A DNA stretch of 64,000 nt from Naumannella halotolerans (GTDB taxonomy: Bacteria > Actinomycetota > Actinomycetes > Propionibacteriales > Propionibacteriaceae): the NCBI RefSeq assembly GCF_004364645.1, contig NZ_SOAW01000003.1, positions 186,001 to 250,000 on the forward strand, read 5' to 3'. This document shows positions 1 through 8,234 of the stretch, piece after piece; position 1 is the first letter of the stretch, and each line of letters begins with the position of its first letter. The position numbers and the translations under genes are program-made. The notes beneath the pieces are model-generated. The model was not told where the DNA came from, did no database searches, and saw nothing but the letters and a program-made list of their open reading frames with translations.

Positions 1-2
1 CG

Positions 3-572
3 TTCTTTGAGAAGTATATCGACTCCAGTGTCTTTAGGCCGGTATATATTCCTGCGGGAAAGGAGTCAAATCCAGGGTTGCGGAAAGCGTTGTCTCGCGA
101 CGGTTTTGGCAGCGATGTGCTTCTGTCGAGAGTCGATTCGGATGATTTGATTACGGCGGATTATGTTGAGCGGTTGTCGCGTGCGGCACTCGAATCCGGA
201 ATGCCGGACCAGTGGTTTGTGGCGGTCGATGGTCAGCGCTCGGATCTACGGCAAGTGCAGTCATTTCACTACGTGAACTCTCCATTCATCTCCCGTTTTG
301 TTAAAAACAGGACCTCGGAATCCATCTTCCGCAACCATCAAAACGTGACAGAATTGCAGCCGATACTACTCGAAGGGGTGTTGTGGTGGCAATTGCTGCA
401 CGGATCCAATCTGGCGAACAAGTTTTGGAAGCCTCGACCCTTAGAGAAGCAGGTGCGCGGAAAGAGTTATAGTGGCGGCTTGTCAGAATTCCAGTTTGAT
501 GAGTTCAATCGCTTGTTCGGGTTCGACGCGAGCAAGTTAATCGGTGTCCTTGGTCGTGAGGAATGTCAGTAG
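3..572 (+). CDS. Glycosyltransferase, rhamnosyltransferase-like (5' end outside window)
   Basis: The frame is open to the first base of the window, so only the C-terminal 189 residues are visible. The segment SRVDSDDLITADYVERL resembles the DxDD nucleotide-sugar/metal motif of putative rhamnosyltransferases (PF11316 type), and WWQLLHGSNLANKF resembles the family's later W..HG.N..N motif. It probably acts in the cytoplasm adding a sugar to a surface glycan; dTDP-rhamnose genes lie 6.7 kb downstream. The coding sequence is visibly richer in A/T than most of the window, which fits an exchanged polysaccharide gene. Donor, acceptor and full length cannot be judged from this fragment. Confidence 0.6.
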   Translation, partial: FFEKYIDSSVFRPVYIPAGKESNPGLRKALSRDGFGSDVLLSRVDSDDLITADYVERLSRAALESGMPDQWFVAVDGQRSDLRQVQSFHYVNSPFISRFVKNRTSESIFRNHQNVTELQPILLEGVLWWQLLHGSNLANKFWKPRPLEKQVRGKSYSGGLSEFQFDEFNRLFGFDASKLIGVLGREECQ

Positions 573-743
573 TAATTTGCCAAGTTCTCTGTCCCTCTGA
601 AGGTTGTGGCCGCGGCGTCAGACGTGTCGAGCGGGGACACAATGGGAGGACGCGCACCAGTTCGGGCGTTTAGTATTGCACCCCCACAGCAGGCGCGCTG
701 ACTGCAACCAACTGTGGACTGTCTCGAATTCTGCGGCTTCTTT
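573..743. other. AT-rich intergenic stretch without a gene
   Basis: No convincing gene is present between the glycosyltransferase stop and the IS target duplication. A 60-codon open frame from 604 shows no family similarity and runs into the IS end. The two glycosyltransferase genes flanking this stretch point toward each other, so it is a 3'-3' junction into which the IS landed. Confidence 0.6.
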
Positions 744-751
744 TCTAAAGG
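744..751. repeat. IS target-site duplication, left copy (TCTAAAGG)
   Basis: Perfect 8-bp direct repeat immediately outside the left inverted repeat; the partner is at 2213-2220. Confidence 0.9.
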
Positions 752-775
752 GGCTCTTCCCAGATGAGGGTGTAG
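752..775. repeat. IS left terminal inverted repeat
   Basis: 24-bp end; 18 of 24 positions match the complement of 2189-2212, including the first five bases GGCTC and the inner block GAGGGTGTA. Confidence 0.85.
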
Positions 776-873
776 TGGCGGTGTGAGGTGGTCGGCGCGC
801 GTCGGTCCCGGGAGAGAGGTCGAGGTCTCCCGAAGATGAAGGTTCCTACACGCCTCATCCGAAAGACCTCGAC

Positions 874-2209
874 GTGTCTGACGCTACCTCGGTGGCCGGC
901 TTCGCCTGCCCTGACCTGACCGTGTTCTGCCGACTCGACGAACTCGGGCTCGAAGCCACTGGCCAACGGCTTGAACCCGACCGTGCGGTGCTCGCGTGTC
1001 GGGTCGTCGAGTCGGATCAGTGGTGCCGACGCTGCGGTTGCGAGGGTGCGCCGCGTGACAGCGTGGTGCGTCGGCTGGCGCACGAGCCGCTGGGTTGGCG
1101 ACCGACCACGCTGGAGGTGACCGTCCGTCGCTACCGGTGCACCGGTTGCGGGCACGTGTGGCGCCAGGACACCAGCCAGGTGGCCGGGCCGCGAGCGAAG
1201 CTCTCGCGGCGCGGGCTGCGGTGGGCACTGGAAGGCATCGTCGTGCAGCACCTGACGGTGGCCAGGGTGGCCGAAGGCCTCGGGGTGGCGTGGGACACCG
1301 CCAATGACGCGGTCCTGGCCGAAGGCAGGCGGGTCCTGATCGATGACGAGCACCGATTCGACGGCGTCACCGCCATCGGGGTCGACGAGCATGTCTGGCG
1401 GCACACCCGGCGCGGCGACAAGTACGTCACCGTGGTCATCGACTTGACCGGGATTCGTGACGGCACCGGCCCGGCGAGGCTGCTGGACATGGTCGAGGGT
1501 CGCTCCAAGCAGGCGTTCAAGACCTGGCTCGCCGAACGCCCCCGGGCCTGGCGTGACCAGGTGGAGGTGGTCGCGATGGACGGGTTCGCCGGCTTCAAGA
1601 CCGCCACCACCGAGGAACTGCCCGAAGCCGTCGCGGTCATGGACCCCTTCCACGTCGTCAGGCTCGCCGGCGACGCCCTCGACCGCTGCCGGCGCCGCGT
1701 GCAGCAGACCATCCACGGCCACCGCGGCCGCAAGGACGACCCGCTCTACCGCGCACGCCGGACCCTGCACACCGGCGCCGGCCTGCTCACCGACAGGCAG
1801 AAGGCCCGACTCGCGGCTCTGTTCGATCCCGATGCCCACGGCGACCGGCATGTCGAGGTCGAGGTGACCTGGTCGATCTACCAGCGGATGATCGCCGCCT
1901 ACCGCGAACCCGACCGGTCGAAGGGCCGCGAGGTACTGCTCAAGCTCATCGAATCGATCAGCCACGGCGTTCCAACCGCGCTGGTCGAGGTCCGCACGCT
2001 GGGGCGGACGCTGAAGAAGCGCACCGACGACGTGCTCGCCTACTTTCGACCGCCCCGGCACGTCCAACGGCCCCACAGAAGCGATCAACGGCCGGCTAGA
2101 ACACCTCCGCGGCTCCGCGCTCGGATTCCGAAACCTCACCAACTACATCGCGAGATCCCTGCTCGAGACTGGCGGCTTCAGGCCGCAGTTACACCCTCGA
2201 TTCGGATGA
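874..2209 (+). pseudogene. ISL3-family transposase, frameshifted near the 3' end
   Basis: From GTG 874 the frame shows the ISL3 layout: a Cys4 zinc finger (C..C at about residues 50-55 and a second CTGC pair near 90), a helix-turn-helix region, and a DDE core with acidic residues in IGVDEHVW and VAMDGFAGF. At 2044-2046 there is a run of three T. Removing one T restores YFDRPGTSNGPTEAINGRLE and about 35 further family-like residues, ending at TGA 2207-2209 inside the right inverted repeat. As written, the frame loses the TEAINGRLE segment that should hold the catalytic glutamate and ends in unrelated residues at 2217. The encoded enzyme is therefore expected to be inactive unless the ribosome slips there or the base is a sequencing error. 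Confidence 0.85.
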
Positions 2210-2212
2210 GCC
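2189..2212. repeat. IS right terminal inverted repeat
   Basis: Partner of 752-775. The last codons and the shifted-frame stop (2207-2209) of the transposase lie inside this repeat, an arrangement seen in compact IS elements. Confidence 0.85.
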
Positions 2213-2220
2213 TCTAAAGG
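2213..2220. repeat. IS target-site duplication, right copy (TCTAAAGG)
   Basis: Perfect copy of 744-751 immediately outside the right inverted repeat. Confidence 0.9.
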
Positions 2221-2235
2221 TCCTAGGCTCTCGCC

Positions 2236-5200
2236 TCACCCTTGTGCATCGCTGGCCATGGAACGCTCGGCCAGAGGGCGTCGCCTCGAGCAGTGCCATA
2301 CCTCGTGATCGACCTGTGTCGCTCGGCCATCCAGCGTCTCCGCAAGTGCGGCGCTCCGCTCGCGATACGCCGATTGCAGGGATGCAGGGATCCGGCTTCT
2401 CGCCCAGTCGAGCACATGAAGCGCGAACGCTTTCCATTGCCCCTGGGCGACCAGATAGGCGTCCAGCTCAGAGATTCGTTCGTGTGTGCCACGCAGAGCT
2501 TCCAGCACGGCCATGCGGCGACCGTCGTCGATGTTGGTCACCTGCGCCCGTCGGGTGAACTTCCGGTGTGTGCACACCTCCACGTCGAGGTAGCTGATAT
2601 GGGTCGCGCTGAGGATGCTGTGCCAGTGGTAGAGCACGTCGTTATGGACGATGGTTGGGCCGAAGAAGATGTTCGCATCGTGCAGCAAGGAGGTGCGGAT
2701 GATCCGGTTCCACGGGTAGTTGATCAACCCGGCCAGCAGAACCTGCTTCTCGATGTTCTCTGTCGCGTCGGGAAGCTGTTGCCAGATCTCGGCATCGGCG
2801 TTGAACATGCCACGGGAGCGGTTCTCGTCCGTGTATTCAATGCGGTACTGGACGAACAACAGGTCAGCATCTTCGCTGGTGGCCTTGGTCACCGCCTCCC
2901 GCAGTGCACGCGCATCGATCGTGTCGTCAGCATCCAAGAAATAGGTGTAGCGACCAGTACACAGGGGAATCACCGCGTTGCGGGCGCGGCCTGCGCCACG
3001 GTTCTTCTGCTCGAAGACATGCACATTCTCGTGGTTCTGCTCGTACTCCCGAAGGATCTCCAGCGACTCATCGGTCGAGCCGTCGTCGATCAGCAGTACG
3101 TCGTAGGCGAGCCCCTCGAGTTGCAGCACCGAGTCGAGCGTGTCCCGCAGCAGGTCTGCACTGTTGTAGACCGGGATGACGATCGTCAGGTCAAGCTCCG
3201 GGTACGCCTTTTGGTAGCGGGTGAAATGAGCGATGGTGGCTTGGGGAATGTCGGCGTCCGGTTCGGCAGACCGGGCACGTTCGTAGATGTCGGCGAGGCG
3301 ACGCTGAATCATGTGAGCCGCCGCCGGCTGGGTCTGCCGCCGCACGATCCAACGCTGCCGGCTCACGTAGTCGATGAACTGCTCGAACAGCAGTTCCCGG
3401 TGGGCGGCCACACTTCCAGTGAGGGAGTTGAGCGTCGTGTTGGCATGGCTGGCGATTGCGCCCAGCTTGTACTCGTAGGCGCCCATCGTTTGTCCCTCGC
3501 GCGCCATCCGGTGATAGCTGACGATCTCGTCACAAGCGATGACTCGTTCGGCGCGGGAGAGGACGTGCCAATGCAGCGGGTTGTCCTCGTAGAAGTAGTC
3601 GCCCTCGGGATAGAGCACGTGGTGCGCCTGCACGAAGTCTCGTCGGTACAGCTTGCGCCAAGGCACCGGCGAGATCCGCAACAAATCCGGGTGGCTGGAG
3701 GCCGAGATCACCTGGTTCAGCGGAACGTCCCTCCACCGATCGCTGTCATACGCCTCGGAGACCGTGCGGTCGTTCTCGTCGAAGGTGCAGAAATTGCCGA
3801 TCACCAACTCGGTGTCGTTGTCCTCCGCGAGCTGCACCAGTTTCGCGAACGCGGTCTTCGTCACCCAGTCGTCGCTGTCCACGAACGCCAGATACCTGCC
3901 GCGGGCGGCACGAATGCCGAGGTTGCTCGGGACTCCCGCTCCGCCGAGAGTGTTGTGGTCCAGAGCGATGACTCGGATCCGGGGGTCGAGCGACCGATGC
4001 ATATCGATCACCTGGCGTCCATTGTCGGTCGACGCATCATCGACGATGATCAACTCGAAATCTTGGAAGTCCTGCATCAGCACCGACTGGATGGCGGTGT
4101 CGAGGTAGGGGCCCACGTTGAACACGGGCATGACGATCGACAGCATCGGTACCCGGTCCGGAGCCGGCGGCGCGGGCTTCTCTACCACGTGAATCACATC
4201 GAGGCCGCCCCGGTGCAGCTGGCGGATCTGATACTCCGCGGAGTCTTGGAGCAGCGTGCTGCGATCGAAACGGATCGGTGCCTGCACCGGGCCCAGCGGC
4301 GTCTGGAAGATGGCAAATGTCCGCCAGCGTTGGTCAAGGACATCGCCCAGCTCCCGGATCCCTCGATGCCGACCGTCCTTTGTTGTCTCAATATCGAAGG
4401 CCCGGCGGCGTATCCGACCGCGATCCTCGCGCACCGCGTGGATCGCCGACACCTCGACCCCAGGGGGACATTTCACCGTCAGTTCGAGTTGGTCACGGAA
4501 GACCCGCGCATAGGTAATCCGAGCCGACAGATATCGGTCACGGAACTCGCGGGCTCCGGTCTCGCCCGCGGACGCCTCCTCCGGGAGCACGCGCAGAACT
4601 CGGCCATCGGCGATCAGGAGTCGGCCGGCGCCAGTCGCGACGATGTTCTCAGGTGCGATCAGGAGACCCTGGAGGGACACGGACGCGCCCTCCCCGCGCA
4701 CCACGGAGACCGGAAGGTGGCCGATGGGCAACAGTTCCAACTCCCCGACGGCGACAGCAAATCCACGCTTGTTGATCGTCACAGGGAAGTCATGTGACTC
4801 CGCACCGACACCGATCCTGACGGCTCGCAACTGTCTCGCATCGGTCGCTTGGAGGGTGACATGGACTTTGCCTTCCTTGACGATGACCGATCTGAGCCTC
4901 GGGCGCGGCCGCACGGGGCTGGCCGCCAGCCATGACGGCTCCACGCCGAACCAACCGGTGACGGTCGCATCCACGTCGACACAGGCGATGGTCTCTCCAC
5001 GAGTGTCGCCGGCTGCCGGGTCCTCGACGACCACGACCCGCTCAGCCGTGACCGGCCGCCGATCCGGCGCATGTCCCTGCGCCGCTCCTGCGTGCCGGAC
5101 AACAACTGCGGCAGTCTGCACCTGGTCGATGTCGAAAACCCGTGTGACCTGACCGGAGTCGATCAGTTGCTGCAGCACACTTGCGATCGGCCCCGGCTCA

Positions 5201-6963
5201 GGGCCAGTCGTGGAATCGGATTGCAGAATGGCCAAGCGCATGCCCGCCGCGAGGGCGACGACGCACTCATCCGCCACTGCGTTGAGGAAATCGCGCCGAT
5301 GCTCGGACCACTGCGCATCCAGAACCAGCAGCAGATCTACCTCATGCTGAGAGGGTTCGCTGGCCAGCCAACTCGACGGGGCCGAAAATGCGCGTTGGGC
5401 CTGGGGAAACGGCACCACCGCAGACCGACTGCCGGACCGGATCTCGCCGTGGAACCGCGAGGCGGCTTCGCGATAGGCCAGCCACTGCGGATCCACGAAG
5501 CTGCCGTTCTCGAAGTCGTTCTGGGCGTCGCGATCGGTCGAAGTCGACAAGAATTCCAATGGCAGGTCCGGTCCAACGAAGCCGACGTCGGCGCCCGTGG
5601 CGGCCTTGAGGCGGCTGCGGAACTCGGTGCCTGCGCCTCGACGCACGGTGTCGAAGAAGCCGATGGCAGTGAGCACTGGGTCACGCCGGAACAGCAGCGA
5701 CGATTCGGACAACACCAGCCGGGCACCTCGTGGGCCGACCAACGAGAGGTCCTCGCGAGCGCGTGCGGCGCGGACGAGGTTGGCCAGTTTCCCAGGGGCG
5801 TTGACTAAATCACGCACCTGGATCTCGATCCGGCGCGGATGTGACCATCCGGAAGCGTCCTGGAAGGTGACGAACTCGCCTTCTGCGAGTTCGAGAGCTT
5901 CGTTGCGGCGCACATAGGGGCCGGCATTGTCGGTGGACCGAATGACTCGAACGCGCGGGTCCATCGCGGCAATGTGATCCAAGAGGGGAGCGCACTCATC
6001 GGGTGAGCCATCGTCGATGACGATGAGTTCGAGTTCCCGGTAGGTCTGGGCGAGGATCGAGCGTGCCGCGGTTAGTGCCTCGGGCCCGGGGCTCCGCGTG
6101 GTCAGAATCACCGTGACCAGTGGCCCGGGCTGTGCCGACCCATGGGGGTCGGCGTCGAGTCGCTGGAACGCCGACTGCCCGTCCCCGTCGAGGCGGATCC
6201 GTTCCAGTCCGAGTTGGTGGAACTTCGAGTTCAGGGCGAGCAGCATGCCGTCATAGGTGCCACCGAACCGAGGGTGCTCCAGATCGACGGCGAGCGCGTG
6301 CTTGCGCCAACTGTTGCTGTCGAGTTGGGAGACAAACGCCCGAGCCGGGCCCGAAATCCCTGCATAAATCAGCCGTTCGAGCAGCAACTCCATCAACGGC
6401 GTGTCGAAGTCAGCACCTTCGAGGACACGAGTGGAGATGAAGGTCAGGAGCGCTCGCTCCCCGTCGTGGTCAACACCACGCTCGTGGAGCACCTCGGCAA
6501 TGGTCCAGAGATCCTTCAGCTTCAGACGATCCAGAGTCGGCTCGAACTCGCGGGGCGCGGCAGCGAACCGGAGCGCGATCGTGCGAAGGCTGCCCCAGTC
6601 GTGCGATCCGCGGCTGTATCGTTCGGCGAGCAAGTCGAGTGCCCAAGTGGAGCCGTGCCGGCCGGCGAAGGCACGCACTCGGGGGGTCGGCAGCACCGGC
6701 GAACGCAGCACCGACAGGTGTTCGTGACGTGTGGGGTCTCCAGCGACCAAACCGAGACTCGCGTCTCCCACGCCGGGAGAGGTCGCGGTCTCTGCGTGGA
6801 GCTGGGGGCTGTCGGAACCATGAGTCGTGCCTGCGAATTCTCCGCTCCGGACCCGGATCAGGAAGTCGTTCGAATGCCACTGCGGCGGGCTGGAGATCTC
6901 GGCGGGATTCTGCACGGTAGGCACCCTACTGGTCCGATGGCCTGTTCTGTGCGGAGCATTCAC
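2236..6963 (-). CDS. Very large multidomain glycosyltransferase (three GT2 modules, 1575 aa)
   Basis: A 1575-residue cytoplasmic protein without an obvious signal peptide. An N-terminal region of about 270 residues is unassigned. GT-A/GT2 modules begin near residues 280 (VTVILTT), 941 (LSIVMPVFN) and 1259 (TIVIPVYN). Modules 2 and 3 keep canonical acidic motifs (VDSDDW near 1031, LDADDT near 1344). Module 1 has FQDASGW near 370 where the family usually shows a D-x-D-D signature, so it may not catalyse. Two catalytic modules in one chain suggest alternating sugar addition in a repeating polymer, as in teichoic-acid or capsule polymerases; this is inference. Start is GTG 6963, with AAGGAGG 11 nt upstream. 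It diverges from the rhamnose genes and its 3' end faces the IS. Confidence 0.85.
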   Translation of the reverse strand: MNAPHRTGHRTSRVPTVQNPAEISSPPQWHSNDFLIRVRSGEFAGTTHGSDSPQLHAETATSPGVGDASLGLVAGDPTRHEHLSVLRSPVLPTPRVRAFAGRHGSTWALDLLAERYSRGSHDWGSLRTIALRFAAAPREFEPTLDRLKLKDLWTIAEVLHERGVDHDGERALLTFISTRVLEGADFDTPLMELLLERLIYAGISGPARAFVSQLDSNSWRKHALAVDLEHPRFGGTYDGMLLALNSKFHQLGLERIRLDGDGQSAFQRLDADPHGSAQPGPLVTVILTTRSPGPEALTAARSILAQTYRELELIVIDDGSPDECAPLLDHIAAMDPRVRVIRSTDNAGPYVRRNEALELAEGEFVTFQDASGWSHPRRIEIQVRDLVNAPGKLANLVRAARAREDLSLVGPRGARLVLSESSLLFRRDPVLTAIGFFDTVRRGAGTEFRSRLKAATGADVGFVGPDLPLEFLSTSTDRDAQNDFENGSFVDPQWLAYREAASRFHGEIRSGSRSAVVPFPQAQRAFSAPSSWLASEPSQHEVDLLLVLDAQWSEHRRDFLNAVADECVVALAAGMRLAILQSDSTTGPEPGPIASVLQQLIDSGQVTRVFDIDQVQTAAVVVRHAGAAQGHAPDRRPVTAERVVVVEDPAAGDTRGETIACVDVDATVTGWFGVEPSWLAASPVRPRPRLRSVIVKEGKVHVTLQATDARQLRAVRIGVGAESHDFPVTINKRGFAVAVGELELLPIGHLPVSVVRGEGASVSLQGLLIAPENIVATGAGRLLIADGRVLRVLPEEASAGETGAREFRDRYLSARITYARVFRDQLELTVKCPPGVEVSAIHAVREDRGRIRRRAFDIETTKDGRHRGIRELGDVLDQRWRTFAIFQTPLGPVQAPIRFDRSTLLQDSAEYQIRQLHRGGLDVIHVVEKPAPPAPDRVPMLSIVMPVFNVGPYLDTAIQSVLMQDFQDFELIIVDDASTDNGRQVIDMHRSLDPRIRVIALDHNTLGGAGVPSNLGIRAARGRYLAFVDSDDWVTKTAFAKLVQLAEDNDTELVIGNFCTFDENDRTVSEAYDSDRWRDVPLNQVISASSHPDLLRISPVPWRKLYRRDFVQAHHVLYPEGDYFYEDNPLHWHVLSRAERVIACDEIVSYHRMAREGQTMGAYEYKLGAIASHANTTLNSLTGSVAAHRELLFEQFIDYVSRQRWIVRRQTQPAAAHMIQRRLADIYERARSAEPDADIPQATIAHFTRYQKAYPELDLTIVIPVYNSADLLRDTLDSVLQLEGLAYDVLLIDDGSTDESLEILREYEQNHENVHVFEQKNRGAGRARNAVIPLCTGRYTYFLDADDTIDARALREAVTKATSEDADLLFVQYRIEYTDENRSRGMFNADAEIWQQLPDATENIEKQVLLAGLINYPWNRIIRTSLLHDANIFFGPTIVHNDVLYHWHSILSATHISYLDVEVCTHRKFTRRAQVTNIDDGRRMAVLEALRGTHERISELDAYLVAQGQWKAFALHVLDWARSRIPASLQSAYRERSAALAETLDGRATQVDHEVWHCSRRRPLAERSMASDAQG

Positions 6964-7238
6964 CGTGTTGAGTTCCTCCTTGCGGGCTGGGTTTGAGGGG
7001 ACTCAGGCGAACGAGCCTTGTCGCTGAGTCACCCCGTTGGGCTTGGCGCACTTGAAAGGATCAAGTCGCCTGGCGCAGATGAGTTGTTCGCGTGATGGCG
7101 ACGGACTGACCTTCAGCGAGGTCCAGCCGCTGCGTCAATTTTGAGCACGGCTCATCGGCACCTGATGAAGTGGTTCGTCTCCGGGGCGAGGAGTATAAGA
7201 AGGGTCAAATGCGGGACTGGCCTTGCTAGGGTCTGTCC
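6964..7238. promoter_or_regulatory. Divergent intergenic region between the GT2 gene and rmlB
   Basis: 275 bp, less GC-rich than its surroundings, with no gene visible. It should hold promoters for both directions. On the plus strand TAGGGT (7227-7232) lies 6 nt before the rmlB GTG and no Shine-Dalgarno is present, suggesting a leaderless mRNA. On the minus strand AAGGAGG lies just upstream of the GT2 gene start. Confidence 0.5.
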
Positions 7239-8234
7239 GTGAAATTTTTGATCACCGGCGGGCTCGGCTTCATCGGGTCGAACTTGGTACACCATGTGAT
7301 CCGGATGACCGATCATTCAGTGACAATCCTGGATAAGGGAGGCTACGCGTCCCGTCGTGAGTCGCTGCAGGGCCTTCCCGTTGAGAGGGCCCAAGTGGTG
7401 ATCGGAGATATCTGCGATGCCGGCGTCATCGACCCGCTGGTGGAGGATTGCGATGCGATCATCCATTGTGCCGCCGAGTCGCACAACGACAACTCCATCG
7501 CCGGACCGGCGGAGTTCGTCCGCAGCAACGTGATCGGAACCTTCGAGGTCCTCGAAGCGGTGCGCCGGCACAAGGTGCGGTTGCATCACATCTCCACCGA
7601 TGAGGTCTACGGCGATCTGGAGCTGGATGATCCGAACCGGTTCACCCCGGAAACTCCGTACAACCCGTCCTCGCCCTACTCCTCGACCAAGGCCGCATCC
7701 GATCACCTGGTCCGGGCCTGGATCCGTACCTACGGGGTGGAGGCGACCCTGTCGAACTGCTCCAACAACTACGGTCCGCGCCAGCACGTGGAGAAGTTCA
7801 TCCCGCGGCAGATCACCAATCTGATCGACGGTGTTCGGCCCCGGCTCTACGGGACCGGACAGAACGTCCGCGACTGGATCCATGTCGATGACCACAACAG
7901 CGCGGTGATGGCGATTCTGGACCGCGGACGTATCGGCGACACCTACCTGATCGGTGCCGAAGGTGAGCGCTCCAATCTCGATGTGGTCAAGGATCTCCTG
8001 CGAATCTTCGGCCGGCCGGACGACGACTTCGACCACGTCAACGACCGCCCGGGTCACGACCTGCGCTACGCGATCGACCCCAGCAAGCTGACCAGTGAAC
8101 TCGGCTGGGCCCCGAAGCACATCTCCTTCGCCGAGGGTCTTGCGGCAACCGTCGAGTGGTACCGCGACAACGAGGAATGGTGGCGGGGCTCCAAGGCCGA
8201 GACCGAGGCCAAGTACTCCAAGGTGGGCCAGTGA
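7239..8234 (+). CDS. rmlB: dTDP-glucose 4,6-dehydratase
   Basis: 331 residues, usual for RmlB. It converts dTDP-glucose to dTDP-4-keto-6-deoxyglucose with NAD, the second step of dTDP-L-rhamnose synthesis. Seen: the Rossmann motif GGLGFIG at residues 7-13, the catalytic STDEVYG segment near 120, and the YSSTK tyrosine-lysine pair near 147. Start is GTG 7239, 6 nt after a -10-like TAGGGT and without a Shine-Dalgarno. The stop overlaps the next start by 4 nt (GTGA), giving translational coupling to rmlCD and rmlA. The gene order B-CD-A makes one short rhamnose-donor operon serving the neighbouring glycosyltransferases. Confidence 0.95.
   Translation: MKFLITGGLGFIGSNLVHHVIRMTDHSVTILDKGGYASRRESLQGLPVERAQVVIGDICDAGVIDPLVEDCDAIIHCAAESHNDNSIAGPAEFVRSNVIGTFEVLEAVRRHKVRLHHISTDEVYGDLELDDPNRFTPETPYNPSSPYSSTKAASDHLVRAWIRTYGVEATLSNCSNNYGPRQHVEKFIPRQITNLIDGVRPRLYGTGQNVRDWIHVDDHNSAVMAILDRGRIGDTYLIGAEGERSNLDVVKDLLRIFGRPDDDFDHVNDRPGHDLRYAIDPSKLTSELGWAPKHISFAEGLAATVEWYRDNEEWWRGSKAETEAKYSKVGQ

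Larger units (their letters stand above)
752..2212 (+). mobile_element. ISL3-family insertion sequence (1461 bp)
   Basis: Both ends are visible. The left end begins GGCTCTTCCCAGATGAGGGT at 752 and the right end finishes with its imperfect inverse (GGATGAGCC) at 2212. Over 24 bp, 18 positions match. The element is flanked by a perfect 8-bp direct repeat TCTAAAGG (744-751 and 2213-2220), the target duplication length typical of ISL3. It carries one transposase gene, broken near its 3' end. An intact target duplication implies a fairly recent insertion. It sits between convergent glycosyltransferase genes and interrupts neither. Confidence 0.9.

Noticed and set aside
604-786. Small gene upstream of the IS
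   Set aside because: No similarity or start signal, and it runs across the IS left end.
745-2142. A 465-codon frame on the minus strand across the IS
   Set aside because: Antisense to a recognisable transposase. It shows no motif and starts in the IS end.
2242-4797. An 851-codon open frame on the plus strand opposite the giant glycosyltransferase
   Set aside because: It lacks any family motif and lies wholly antisense to a strand with three recognisable GT2 modules. Long antisense frames are expected in high-GC DNA.
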